Below are positions 13,355 to 25,507 of a DNA stretch of 64,000 nt, piece by piece. The notes under the pieces were generated by a model. The model did no database searches, was not told where the DNA came from, and saw only the letters and a list, made by a program, of their open reading frames with translations. The stretch is from Citrus sinensis. Its lineage: Eukaryota; Streptophyta; Magnoliopsida; Sapindales; Rutaceae. The DNA is taken from contig NC_068561.1 in the NCBI RefSeq assembly GCF_022201045.2, positions 23,938,501 to 24,002,500 of the forward strand, read 5' to 3'. How positions within the stretch are numbered: the stretch's first letter is position 1; the number at the start of each line of letters is the position of its first letter. The position numbers and the translations under genes are program-made.

Positions 13355-13361
13355 TATATAA
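13355..13361 (+). promoter_or_regulatory. TATA box of the DEVIL/RTFL gene
   Basis: TATATAA lies 139 bases upstream of the ATG of the small peptide gene. The stretch between is rich in CT, typical of a plant leader. Confidence 0.5.
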
Positions 13362-13499
13362 GAAGCTAAAGCTAGGTCTTTTCCTTTGCCTTTGCCTCAT
13401 ATCAAAACATTACTACTACACTAAAATACAAGCTTATTGTCTCTTGCTCTCTCGAGTCTCTCCCCTCTCCCCCCTCTCTCTCACATTTAGAAAGTTACA

Positions 13500-13646
13500 A
13501 TGGAGATTGGAAATGCTGCTGCTGCCATGAAAAGCTCAAAGAAGAAGATTTCATGCACAAAGCTTGGAGGGTATTTGAAGGAACAAAAAGGAAGACTATA
13601 CATTATCAGAAGATGTGTGGTCATGCTCCTTTGCTGGCACGACTGA
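13500..13646 (+). CDS. DVL: ROTUNDIFOLIA4-like / DEVIL small signalling peptide
   Basis: This 48-aa frame is easily missed because of its size. Its C-terminal half, [20 protein letters not shown] followed by [10 protein letters not shown], carries the conserved RTF domain of the plant DVL/RTFL family: the basic YIIRRC core, a hydrophobic stretch and a C-terminal CW.D. The N-terminal part is short, with an Ala run and a Lys cluster (KSSKKK), as in family members. Overexpressed family members in Arabidopsis are plasma-membrane-associated and alter cell proliferation along the organ axis, giving short rounded organs and altered fruit tips; normal roles are less clear because of redundancy. A TATA box lies upstream. 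The frame is intact. A second in-frame ATG at codon 10 exists, but the first is preferred because it gives the longer frame. Confidence 0.93.
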   Translation: MEIGNAAAAMKSSKKKISCTKLGGYLKEQKGRLYIIRRCVVMLLCWHD

Positions 13647-16600
13647 ATGCAAAATGAAAATGGAGTTGCTAGCTAGCACTTGATGATGCATTCTCCATCA
13701 ACGATTCTGTGCAATTGGCTGCAAATTGGAATTTGATCTCTTTATTTTCTTCTCTAACTGTACATAGCAACGATAATTGTTAGGGATTAATTATTAGTAA
13801 TTCGGATATAATAAATTATTTTCTTTGGTGCAAGAGTACTTTGCCACATTGGGCCTGTTATGTACATGGAAATTAGTAGTTTCAATTTCTAGATTTCACT
13901 CATTGAACATTTTCTACTTTTTTTTTCCAATTCAAGTTAATTATATTCTCGCCATATTTGCACGTTTAGCTAATTAGCTTTTAGTTGATGTCTTCGCAAC
14001 CATGATATAATTCAAAAAGAAAAAAGAAATGCAAGGGAAAATAAAATCTAATATATCTTTAAAGAGAGTTAAAAACTTCATGGACTTAAAAAATGCAAGG
14101 AAGGCTAGGGTTAAGTGATGAGTCCTTAGGCCTTAGCTAGATAGCAAGAGAACAAAGAAAATGCATTAGGGCTGAGTATGAAAGAAAAAGAAGGCTGAGC
14201 CTACCTACATATATATACAACATTAATTTTGAGGAAGAAAGCAAGATGTAATATAAATTTGCTGATGATTTGTTCGTTGTGTCTTTTATGTATGATCCAT
14301 TATTTTGCTTTGTCTTGTCAACTCATAGCTATTAAAATGCACGTTGAAAAGTATTGAGCTTCACATGCGTGTTGTAAGCAACGACATGACACTTTTAAAC
14401 TTATTTGAATGGTTTCCAAAAATGGCTTTAACCTCATTTGAGACAAGGCAAAGGGCTAATTCATTCTCGGTAAAAGTTTTCAACTGTACATTCGCACCGT
14501 ATAAAATGGATGGAAAAATTACAGTACGTTTCCCTCTAATTTTGGTTAATAAATACTTGCATCTGAACTCAATAAAGTTGTTTAATAAAAGTGTTATACT
14601 TTCTCCTTCATGGTATACTTCTATTACTATAATCCCTTGAATTTTAGAAACAAGTTCATAATGTTCTTGATCAATTTAAGTAACTTTCTTGATCTTAAAA
14701 CAATTTAAGTGTTTTAGATGTAATATACTCATTTAAGTTGATTTCTGTTAAAAAAAAAAGGTAATTTTAAATATTCAGTTCTATATTTTATTCAAAGTTT
14801 ATGGGCATAAATAAAAAAAAATTATCATAAGAAAATATTAAATTTGGGTGAATTAAAAATGATTTTTCTTTTTTTGGGGGGGGGGGGGGGGGGAATATTA
14901 GACTCAAAAGGGGCTTGATTTTGTGGCCTCCTTTTATGTTTACTATATTGCCCTTTTGACTTTTCCATAATTATATCAAAAGTTTGTATGCGGGGGGTAA
15001 AAATGTCATGTTTTGAAACTAGAGAGGGTAAAGTGTAGCAGCTTTATTGAGTTTTGGTGCAAGTGTTTCTTGGCCACAAGGAAGGGGTAAAGTGCAGCAG
15101 TTTTAATTGAGTTTGGGTGAAGTGTTTCTCGGCCAAATTAGAGGAGGAATTTGAAAATTTTCCTATGTTAAAAGATTCAAGTATCTGGATCTTAGTTTAT
15201 ACATTAAATACACCATTATGTATTATTAAGGATTCCAACATTTGATTTTTCAAGTCAATATATCATTCAGCTATTGAATAATAAATTTTATATTTAAAAA
15301 AATTATTACTCTACCATTCAATGGATGAATGCCAAACTAATTAAGATTGAAATATTAAGAACTCTCTCATTACTCATTTCTTTGATTTAGAAGACAATTT
15401 TGATTACTTAAGATTCGCACTTAAAAAATGTTTAGATGTGTGATGCATTTTTAGAATGTCAATAAAATTAACTCTTTAGTTTATCCTTATGGACGCTGTA
15501 AACCTCTCAAATTTCACATTTTTTGACAACCCATTTCTTGCATCAAAGGAAATAAGCAAGTAACGAGGAAATGGTTGCTCGTAACTTGTGGTTCATAATT
15601 TGCAGAGTGTTGAGGACTTTTTCAACTTACTATTGTCGGATTCATACGTTGTCATATCAATTGGCATAGATTTGGAAGCTCAAATGGCTACAGGTGTCTA
15701 TTGATAGGGGATGTAAATGTGATAACTTGATAAATGTTCCGACTATAGTAAGGCAATGTCACATGATCTAATTATTTTGTATTCAATTCGTTCGTTTAGC
15801 TATACTGCATGTGCAAAACAACCTAGTGTTCTACCTTTTCAATGCCTCTTTTTTCTCCCCTTTGGGGCTAAAGTATAATAAGAAGAAAGCAAAATTAGTA
15901 AAATTTATGAAAATATCATGCAATAATTGTAATGGCCAGGTATAAAGTAATACATGCTCCTGGCTGAAACAAATTCAAATTTGTTCACGATCAATTTAAG
16001 TGTCATATAGTTCTCTTTTTCATTTATCATTGTGGCCTGAGTGTTTTTTTTTTTTTAATTTTTTGGTTGAAAATAAATTTTGTGTTCTCGATTACACGAT
16101 GCAGAATGTAATCTATTAATACACATGCACGTGCATGTGCATACCTATGAATTTGTTTTAAGTAATTCAGCCTCCTTGTTAATTACATTTGATATTAGTG
16201 CATCTCAATTTAAAACTAAAATGTCTGTTTTCTTCATCCTTACTCATCTAATCATGTATGTATGCAAATTGTGATTTTATATGGCAGTTTTTTTTTATAA
16301 TAATAAAATTGATACAAATTTTGAAAAATAATTATCCGCTCCTTAATTGAGCTCTTTTAATCATCTTGCACCCAGTGTGCAATGCTGTTCATGTATATAT
16401 TTGATGAAGGTTTATTCCCTTCCTAATTTATTTTTGAATAACATTCATTAGAGTTGAAAAGTTGCGTCTTGGTGGGAATCTGATCTAAATCTTAAAGAAT
16501 TGTTTACATTATTAAAGGTGAACAAATAAAAAATAAAAAAATAAATGTTTTTTTTTTCTCCCTTCTATTTTAATTTTTATGGGGGTAACATGAGATAAAT

Positions 16601-17142
16601 CATGATTTTCGGAAAAATACAAGTATACCTAGGATAAATCATTAGGTTCATTACAGTGAGTAAAATCTAAAAGCCCGAACGGGACAGGGAAAGCCCAACA
16701 TGTGGGTCCCACAGAATTTATGACCATCTCTTTTGCACGTGCAAAGCGTGTAACCCGGACACAAGATAAGTCAGAATTCCCAACAGTGCTCTCCATGCCT
16801 TACTGTTTGCTGGTGGGCCCAGACAGATAAAAGTTGGCGGTGAAAGGGATTATTTGCCTACCATGCATCTGGTGTATGTATGTATGGTTCATTTTGACAT
16901 GACGTGTAACCAGCTCAATTGTTACACATATGCCATAATGATTTTAAAGTAACCGGTTATTCCGGTTGAATTCACAATAGCCCTTGTTTGTGGGTTAGTA
17001 GTGTTCAAAGTTATTTGCACTCTGTCACAAGTTCTGTCAAAACTGTTGGTCATTAATGTTCCAAAGTGTTATTTTCCATGTCACATGTACTTTGGTTGGT
17101 CTCTTGTTGTCTCAAATACTAAACATAAAGGTCACAAATTTA
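13647..17142. other. Gene-free AT-rich region with a G homopolymer and a small tandem duplication
   Basis: No gene was recognised. The region contains an 18-base G run at 14876-14893 and an imperfect direct duplication at about 15024-15076 and 15082-15136, both copies containing GGGTAAAGTG, CAGC and GTGTTTCT words. Confidence 0.45.
14876..14893 (+). repeat. Poly-G run (18 G)
   Basis: Eighteen uninterrupted G residues follow a T run. Such runs are rare in plant DNA, may form a G-quadruplex on the plus strand and are prone to length error in sequencing. Confidence 0.9.
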
Positions 17143-17756
17143 GGGTAATTTTTAAAAACTTTCTCTGAGGTTTGGATTTGTTGTAAGTAGATGGTGAGAA
17201 TTGATTTATTTATAAAAAATCCTCTACCGTCAGTTAAGTTTAATATTGACTGTTAGTTGACCGTGCAAAGACAATATTACCCTTAACAATAGTTTATAAA
17301 TGAAAATAACTAAAAAAAAAATCAAAATTATTGGTGCAAAAAGCACAAACCCTATTTTTTGACAATTTTATCCTTGTTAATTCTAAAAATTTACAATATC
17401 ATAGGTAAAGATTATGACTATTTCATTTTTAAATTTTTAATTTTATCTTTCTTGTAGGAATTTTAAGGAAATATCAATAATTTAAAGATGATTTTTTAAT
17501 TTTTTAATTTTAATTTTTTATAAGAACTTTAAGAAAATATCAATAATTTAAAAAGTGTAAAATAACTAATAATTTTAGTTTTTTTTTAGTTATTTTCGTT
17601 TATAAACTATTGTTAAGGGTAATATTGTCTTTGCACGGTCAACTAACGGTCAATGTTAAACTTAACTGACGGTAGGGGATTTTTTACAAATAAATCAATT
17701 CTCGCCATCTACTTGCAACAAGCCCAAACCTCAGGGGAGGTTTTTAAAAATTACCC
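17143..17756. mobile_element. MULE-like foldback MITE with 10-bp target site duplication
   Basis: The ends are inverted: GGGTAATTTTTAAAAAC at the left and its exact complement at the right. The inverted arms extend about 180 bp inward with few mismatches (left about 17143-17325, right about 17570-17756), separated by an AT-rich core. The flanks carry a perfect 10-bp direct repeat CACAAATTTA at 17133-17142 and 17757-17766. Long terminal inverted repeats with a 9-11-bp duplication are the marks of Mutator-like elements. There is no transposase, so it is non-autonomous. A transcript through it would fold into a long hairpin and could be a small-RNA source. Confidence 0.85.
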
Positions 17757-17766
17757 CACAAATTTA

Positions 17767-20700
17767 TTAAGAAATGTTCCTCACGTTTGTACTTGATATA
17801 TATATTTAACTGAAAATGAATATACTGTTATTTACAAATGAGTATAATAACATTGCAAAAGCAAATAGAATCAAATTTAATTCTGTGGTTACTAAATTAT
17901 TTAACGATAAAATTCCAATAAATTTGTTTTTCTATTTTTGAAGTAATATATTTCAAGTCACAATCTATACTGATATAACTTTTTTTTTTTTTTTAGTGGA
18001 TGGTAGCTGAATTGAAAAAAATAGAGAGAAACAAATTAGACTAGGTGGAGCGTGAGATTTGGATGCGAGAGGCTTGGAGTTGGTATTATGAAACTTGATG
18101 AAGAAAATTAAAGTGATGTTAACGAAATTGTTCTATATGTGGCATAAAAATGTTAACCTCTTAGTTAGTGTTAGGCATGAATATTATTTATTAATTTAAA
18201 AGGCTACTGAACAGTTGAACCTTAATACGATTAAATTTATATTTTATTTTTTATTTTATTTTTTCACGGAATGGGTTCAAAAAAAATTCTTTTGATAATT
18301 TCACTACTATACCGATGAATTTAAATGAGGTGAGGCTTGATTCAATGTAATATATATGGTGATATTGCATAAACGATATAAAATAAATGCGTAAAGTATA
18401 GGGGTGTTCAACCCAATCTTTTATAAAATAGGATGGGGATATTTTCACTCATTATTTGTGTAAATCCACCCCACTTATAAAAAAATATTCACAATAAATT
18501 CACTTTATTTCTAATAAATACAAATCAATAAAAATATTTGTATAATTAATCTATTAAATTATTCTTATAATTTTTTTTCTTGCTTAGGTTTATTTTTTAC
18601 TATTAAAGTTGCTTTAATATAAGTTCTATTTAATTATTTTACTCTATGACAGAAAGTGACCTAATTGCCCAAAGAAATATGTGTTCTTATATCTAATACT
18701 TTAGGTACTTAATTTTGTGACATATATTCTAACTTTTCAATTGAAGTATAATGGTTTTCAATATTTTACATGTATATAACATAAATTTAATACTCTAATA
18801 ATTTACATGAGTATTGCTCATAACAACATTATATTAGTTTAATAAAAGGTTAATAATCATACTAATAAAGTAGAATTGACCATTTGGAAATAATGAATTC
18901 TGTATAGAATAAAAAGAACGTTAAAGTAAATTTTTGGTGTGTTTACCCTTTAAGGGTAAAATAATCAATTTAAATTTAGAATAAAGCAATGTTAATAGTC
19001 AAATGTAATAAAAAATATAAATCACAAAAAAATTAAGATAGATATAAATTATTAATTCTTTAGAATTTATCTTTATTTAAAAATTTTTAAAATAATATGA
19101 ATCTTTTATACTTAATTTTTAGAAATGCGTTAGATTTATAGAACTTATGTGGTGAAAATATCACCACCTTATATTTAATTTTTAGAAGTGAGATGAATTT
19201 ACAGAATTTCTATAGTGAAAAAATCACCACCCTTATAAAATATTATACACAAAAATTCAGTGTCAATCAATGGCATGCATATTCTTGTTTTTTAATTTTT
19301 GCATGGGCCATCACCAGAGCAGAGCAGGGGTTGCCTCTTTCTTTTTCTTTTTCTTTTTTTTTGAATTCACTTCATTTCATTTTTTTTTTTTTAATCCGAT
19401 TTCACATAAACATCGCAGACGCATTTACTGGGCCGCCACGTCCTAGTTCTCCCATTCTCACAACAACATCAACTCGGCCACGACGTCCTTGTTGTTCCCT
19501 CAATCAACATCAACCGTTGATTGTGCAATACTTTAAATCCTGTGGTTATTATTTTTTTCTATATATTTAATTCCACTGTTGCACGGCAGTCGTAGCCTTC
19601 AAAATATATGGCAAAAGCAAAAAGCCAAAAAGAAAAAAGCTTTGATTTCCGGTAGGCTCTAGCGCTAGGGTCACACGCAGGTAATTTTGCAATCAAAAAG
19701 TACCGGCCAAGAAAGACCCAATCTTTTATGTGATGTAACCAATCGCGATGGTGAAAAGTCATGGCGAGTAGAAAGACTCAGCCAGCCCTGCCGTATTGGT
19801 CAAACCGCAGCTTCATCATTTCCTACCCACGTGCATAAGTGGGACCCACTCTGGGGCGGGTTTTTTTGGCCCCTACCCCATTTTCATTTCCATTTCCATT
19901 TCCATTTCCATTTCCATCGCCCGCTGCTGCCCTATGCTATGCTCAATCATCAATTCACATTCACAAGCCAAGCGCATGATTTTTATTTTTTTTTTTCCTC
20001 GTGTTCATACGTAGCTCTAAACCCAGGGGTTTCACATGTTAAAATTTTATACAAATCACGGTGCGTATTATTAACACATTCATGGTAGAAGCTAATGAGC
20101 AAAAGCTTATGTTAGAAGCTGGGTGATCAACCTTGCGGTTAGAAAGTGACTTCATGGTAGTCATTTGTCGCATTCGTTAATTAGCCGGACCACTTTCTTA
20201 ATAAATCTTAATTTGGATCAACCTGTCTGTCATCAGCAGTTGGCTTTCCCAAAATTTTATTTTGATAACTTGACACAATTTTATTTTATTTTATTTAATA
20301 GGTTTCCCAAATAATTGCCCGTAACAGTCTCCCTTATGATAACGTACATGCCGATGCATGTTCTTGTCTTGGTTGAGTGAGTGACGAGCATTGGGCCAAG
20401 TAGTGTGCCATTTTACTGTAGGGTCACCAGCCCATACAGAAATGACATGACCGTCACACGTGTTAAGATTATTGGATCTATTTTGATAGATTTTGTTGCA
20501 TTATTGGGCAAGGGCCGATATATGAACAAACGTTACTTACGGGTTAGACATGGGCCACCAATTTTTTATTTTTCTTATCTTAATCTAATTTTTCTATATA
20601 TTATTTCACGAGAACCCAGTCGAAGAACGCATTCTCATTTTCGGTGTTTGTTGCCCTTTTTAACCTAGCTGATAGTTATTATTGCGACCTTAACTCATAT

Positions 20701-21180
20701 ACCAATTCAAAGTTTTTTAGCTCAATATTTTTTTCTTCTTAATTGCTGTAGGATAATTTCTTTAATATCATCTATCATTGTTGAAAGGATCCTTTTGCAT
20801 GTGCGTTCATTTTCACGCAAAAATATAGTTTAAGCCTCACTCATGTCATGAATATAACTTTGATACTATATAAAAGTCTGTAGGCATATCTCATACTGAA
20901 TAACTAAGTCCAAAATTGATGTTCGCCACAAGATTATATATGTTCTCAGCTGATATGTGAAAACAGATAACAAAATAATCAATTTGCCAATATACAATAA
21001 TATTCATATAATAGTTACTTCTAAATTAATTTATTCTATATATAGCTTGTTCCTTTTAAGAATTTAACATCAAAACATACCATCAAACAGACACAAGTGA
21101 AATGATAATGAAATGACTTAACATATTTGTTTGTCTTAACCATTTTCGGTGACAATAATTGATGGCCTCTCACATACATG
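17767..21180. other. Gene-free region
   Basis: No gene was recognised. The 19.2-20.1 kb part is more GC-rich than its surroundings and has several short open frames, but none shows a family motif. A TTTCCA hexanucleotide repeat lies at about 19883-19917. Confidence 0.4.
19883..19917 (+). repeat. Hexanucleotide microsatellite (CATTTC)n
   Basis: About five to six tandem copies of CATTTC are visible. Confidence 0.8.
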
Positions 21181-21748
21181 AGTAAAGACTCGTCTAATTT
21201 CTATATTTTAAGGTTAGTACCCGTTTAATCTTTGTATTTTTAAAATACCTCCCTCTTAAATTATTGATACCCATGATGTTACTTACGTTCTTTTTTATTT
21301 GCTTTTACAATAATAGCATTTTTTGGATATTAATAAAATAAATAAATTATCAATTTAATTCCAAAAAATAAAATAGGAACAAAAAGATTGTCTAATATTT
21401 TTTCTTGAAAACTCTGCTGAGGAATTAATATATTAATTTTTTATTAATGCCTAAAAAGAGTTAATAATTTAATTTTTTTACAATTTTTTTTGGACATATG
21501 TGATCTTCCACAAAATTAATATATACTCATTTTTTTGGATTAAATTGATAATTTATTTTTTTATTAATGTGTAAAAAAAGAAATATTTTTGCAAGAGGGA
21601 AATATTGTAAAAGCAAGCAAAAAATAATAAAAATAAACGACATGAGACTCAATAATTTAACGACATTGATGTTTTGAGATATTTTTAAAAATAAAGGGAC
21701 TAAAATAGGTATTAATCTTAAAATATAGGGATTAAATGAGTTTTTACT
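21181..21748. mobile_element. Foldback-type inverted repeat element
   Basis: The left arm begins AGTAAAGACTCGTCTAATTT and the right arm ends with ATTAAATGAGTTTTTACT, an imperfect complement. Complementarity continues inward for roughly 150-200 bp, including the pair TATATTTTAAGGTTAGTACC and GGTATTAATCTTAAAATATA. Arms look about 70-85% matched, so this copy is older than the one at 17 kb. No clear target duplication was found. Confidence 0.6.
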
Positions 21749-24132
21749 TCATATAGATTGATCAAACTTTTGGTTAAGATCCTATTGGTCACAAGCTAAG
21801 ATACAACAATATGTTGGCCACAAGCAAGATTCAAGAAGTTGAATCATTTTGTCGTTGGAAGTACTTGGTGGTTTTCAATTTAACTTCAAATTAAATTAAT
21901 CTACTATTTGCATCCATCAATGATTAGTCCGGTTCAAATTTAGAAGGATCTAGGATATTTGATTTGGTTGATCATAAAAGTCATACATGCACAAATTGAT
22001 AAACATTAAAAAGGTTAATATCTGATCATTAGAGTCCAAGAATTTGTTCTAGATCTCTAACTCTTTTGATTGGCACCAATGCTAATTTGCATTATAAAAA
22101 TAAGAAAAAAGATGGGATTAAGATCCTCTCTTGATATGAACTTCTCTTAAGTAAAAATTTATGTCTTGAGTGGCAATTAATAAATTTACAATATAAAGAA
22201 ATTAACTCATAAACTATTATTACATTACACATGGCAAAAAATCATTAAAACCTTAATGGTACTCAAATTAGGAGAGGTTCCTAATCCAGAAAAGATTTAC
22301 TAGCGATATTATCATACGACAATTTATAGTTGACAATTCACTATGCCAAAAACAAAAAGTTACAACTTACAATGTTATAATAAGTGTGCATTTGCTCACA
22401 ATAAAATAATAAGCAATACTCAATAATTACAATATGGTTGTCTATCTTCAAGGGTAGGCTTGAAGCCCAATATTTTAAGAAGACCTATTTTTTCAGTATT
22501 TTCTTAATAATTTTCTAATTAATAGAGATATTTTTTAAACTATTTATTGTAGGAAAGCCTATTAAATATCTTTCTAATTAATAATTATTCTATAATTAAG
22601 AATTTTTTTTTTGTAAAAATTTTGTAGTTGGTAACCTTAGTGTTAAAAGGAAATGATTAATGATATTGTCTTCTTTCAAAAAAAAAATGATATTGTCTAA
22701 CCATTAATTCATTCATTATTAGTCCTTTCAAGAAAAAAAATTAAATTTTTTTTATCTTTTTAATTTCCCAAAAAAATTAATTATGTAACATTAGAATCTT
22801 TGAGACTTCGACTTTTAATATTCTTTTTAATTTCTATTAAAAATATTTTAATTTTGAAAATTAGTAGATGAAAAAAAAATCCTTACTCCCTTCTTTATAA
22901 AGAAAAGTATTACATTCCTTGATTCATTTAAAAAAAAAATACTAGTTTTTTGAAATACAAATAACATATAAATTATTTGATTATCAATTCATCATCTCAA
23001 CTTTCTATGTGCTACCATTCTAAATATTCTATTTGAAAATAGTATGTTCAAATTTATTTGTTTGTTTGTTTTTGTAATAATTCTAATGGAAGTAAAAAGA
23101 AAAAAATCTTATTGACTAATTTTTTGGGTTTTATTTTTGAAAATTTTTATGATCTTTTTTTTATTGCTGTCAAAATTCAAGAATTAAAAACGAAATTAAT
23201 TTTAATTTCTTTTATATTTCTTTAAATATTGAAATTACATAATAAGAAGAGGGCCGCAAAAAAAAAAAAAATCTCCTAATGCCCCAAATTCTCTAAAACT
23301 AGCCGTTCTATCTTTGCCATCAAATTCTAGAACAAATAATTGTTTCTGCTTTGGCTTCTAAAGAGAATTAAGCACCGAAATGAGAATCAGCTTTGCAATC
23401 ACCTCAATTTGAAAGATTCAACTTACTGTTTGCATTGAGCACAAGCATACGAAAGGCGTTTATTTATTTATGGGGTGATGTGCTCACCTATCGCCCACTC
23501 ATATTACTTACCCTGTTTATGAAGTGTGGCACGTACAAACACATCTTGTCATTTGAAAACAACACAAGAGCTACCACACCCCCGAATTATTCTCATGTCC
23601 TTTGCTCATTGTTTTAATTTGAGAGAAAGAGAAAGGAGGGTCACAGATATGATTATGAATATGATGTGACCTATAGCAAGTACATAAGCGGAAGACATGG
23701 CCGTGTTTACATGGAATATTTCACTAAAATCTAGTGTTAAATATGAAATATTTCTCTAAAATCTGGTGTTAACATGGGATGTTCCGAGATTGAGTGAAAG
23801 AATGTGATTGGTGAGATCTGTTATGTATAGAGTTTTATATTTTACTGAGCAGAGGCAGTGCAAATACAAGCAGTGTATGTATATACTTGCACCCTAACGT
23901 TTAACGGGACTAATCTTTCAAATGCTTCTACAATCCATCTTCAGTTTTCATTTGTGTGTATGTATACACAGATAGAGATTAGGTCTCTCACATTTCGTTT
24001 CTCTTAAGTTCATGTAACTGTCGTTTGTGTGTATGTAAAACTACATGTACTAATAAGTTTAACTAGTCAAAATCTTGTGGTAGACACAAGAGGACTTACC
24101 AATATTATTTTATTAACATGAATGAAGAGGGG
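21749..24132. other. AT-rich gene-free region left of the retrotransposon
   Basis: Only A/T-rich sequence and short random frames were seen. Confidence 0.4.
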
Positions 24133-24137
24133 TCAGG
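24133..24137. other. Target site duplication TCAGG, left copy
   Basis: TCAGG directly abuts the left LTR and is repeated exactly at 36621-36625 right after the right LTR. Five base pairs is the normal size for Ty3/gypsy integrases. Confidence 0.95.
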
Positions 24138-25493
24138 TGTTGTGCAAATTTTAATGTACTCGCAAGCGCACGAATCTATTGTAGTATAGATCTATGGTGA
24201 CGAGTGTCGATCCCACGAGGAGGTGGATTTTAATTGTGTAGAATTAATTTTGTAAATGGGTGATTGGATTTATGGTGGAAATGATTTGGAATATGCTAAA
24301 ACTTAAATTAAAATGGCGAGAATAAATTCTAAAACTGGAATTGAAATGGCGAGAATGAATTGAAGAGAATTCTATTGAAATGACGTACTTGGGTATCTGG
24401 ATCCGTATCAACATGCATCATGGGCTAAATAATCCGTATTAATGCCAATTAAATCATGAGGGGGGAATCCACACCTCATGAACCACGCTCTAATCAATAT
24501 GGTGCTAAGGGCTTATCGTGCCAAATAATAATAACCTTATACTAGAGAGCCGGTGTAACCAAGGCGGTATCTAGACAAGATTAGTATTATTTGTCGACGA
24601 GAAGTCAAAACATCCACAAAAATTAGAGGGGAAGAGAAAGTAAATTTACCAAATTAAGCCCATGACACATGTTGAGACTTCACCTTCAACCCAAGCTTGA
24701 AAGAAAATTAGCCACTCATAATTGAACTAGGGGCAAAATGGGAATTTATTAAAATACGAAGAAAATACAAGATGGAGAGGGAATTACAGAAAATGGATCC
24801 CAAAAATGGATTCAGAGATATCAAATTAGGGGGGGAGGCCCCCTTTTTATAGATACATGGAGTAAATCATGGCCATCGGATTAAAAACAGTTTGGACGCT
24901 CAGGATTGCGCCACGTCATCAGTCAACAGTCCACGGTTTGACCACGCGGATGAACAGTAACACGGTTTGACCCGGATGAACAGTAACGCGGTTTGGTTGA
25001 AAATAATCCTGTGTGATGCATGCACCGTACACGAGATTTTTCGTCCACTGATATGCTGCCACGTCACCATCAACAGTACATAAGAATTTTAGCCCAACAG
25101 GATCGTGACACCTCATCAGTCAAGGCCACATCATCGGTCAATGCCACGTCATCGATCCGTCTATGTGAACAGTGTCGTGAACAGTAACGTAGACAGTACC
25201 GTATACGTGAATAGTACCGTACATGTGAATAGTGCCATTTTTCCTTTTATGCTCCTCCTAAGGTTTTCGACCGTCCTGAGTTCAAAAGTGATGTCCGTTT
25301 TGCCGTCTGATCTCTCATTTATTGTGAAATGACTATAATGCCCCTAAAATACATAAAATACTTAATTAAAATAAAACACATGTAATTAAATCACAAGAAG
25401 GTTAAATATATAAAAGTAAGGGTTGTTAGTAAGACTTAAAATGTAAAATGACGGTTTTCTCCTTTATAAATATGCATTTTCTAACACTCAACA
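24138..25493 (-). repeat. 3' LTR of the Athila-type element
   Basis: The 1356-bp copy begins TGTTGTGCAAA and ends ACACTCAACA, giving the standard TG...CA ends. It matches 35265-36620 at a constant offset of 11,127 with one difference seen, at 25317. Confidence 0.95.
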
Positions 25494-25507
25494 CACCCCC
25501 CAACCAG
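25494..25507 (-). other. Polypurine tract
   Basis: On the minus strand the sequence reads CTGGTTGGGGGGTG directly against the 3' LTR, the usual position for the primer of plus-strand DNA synthesis. The 12 bases CCCCCCAACCAG (plus strand, 25496-25507) recur at 27326-27337. Confidence 0.8.

Noticed and set aside
13336-13530. 64-aa frame overlapping the DEVIL gene start
   Set aside because: Out of frame with the recognisable RTF domain and mostly in the CT-rich leader.
19193-20088. Plus-strand frames of 125 and 133 aa in a more GC-rich patch
   Set aside because: They run through T tracts and a hexanucleotide repeat and have no domain; probably chance.
24919-25332. Small frames repeated exactly at 36046-36459
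   Set aside because: They lie in the U3 part of the two LTRs and are regulatory DNA, not genes.
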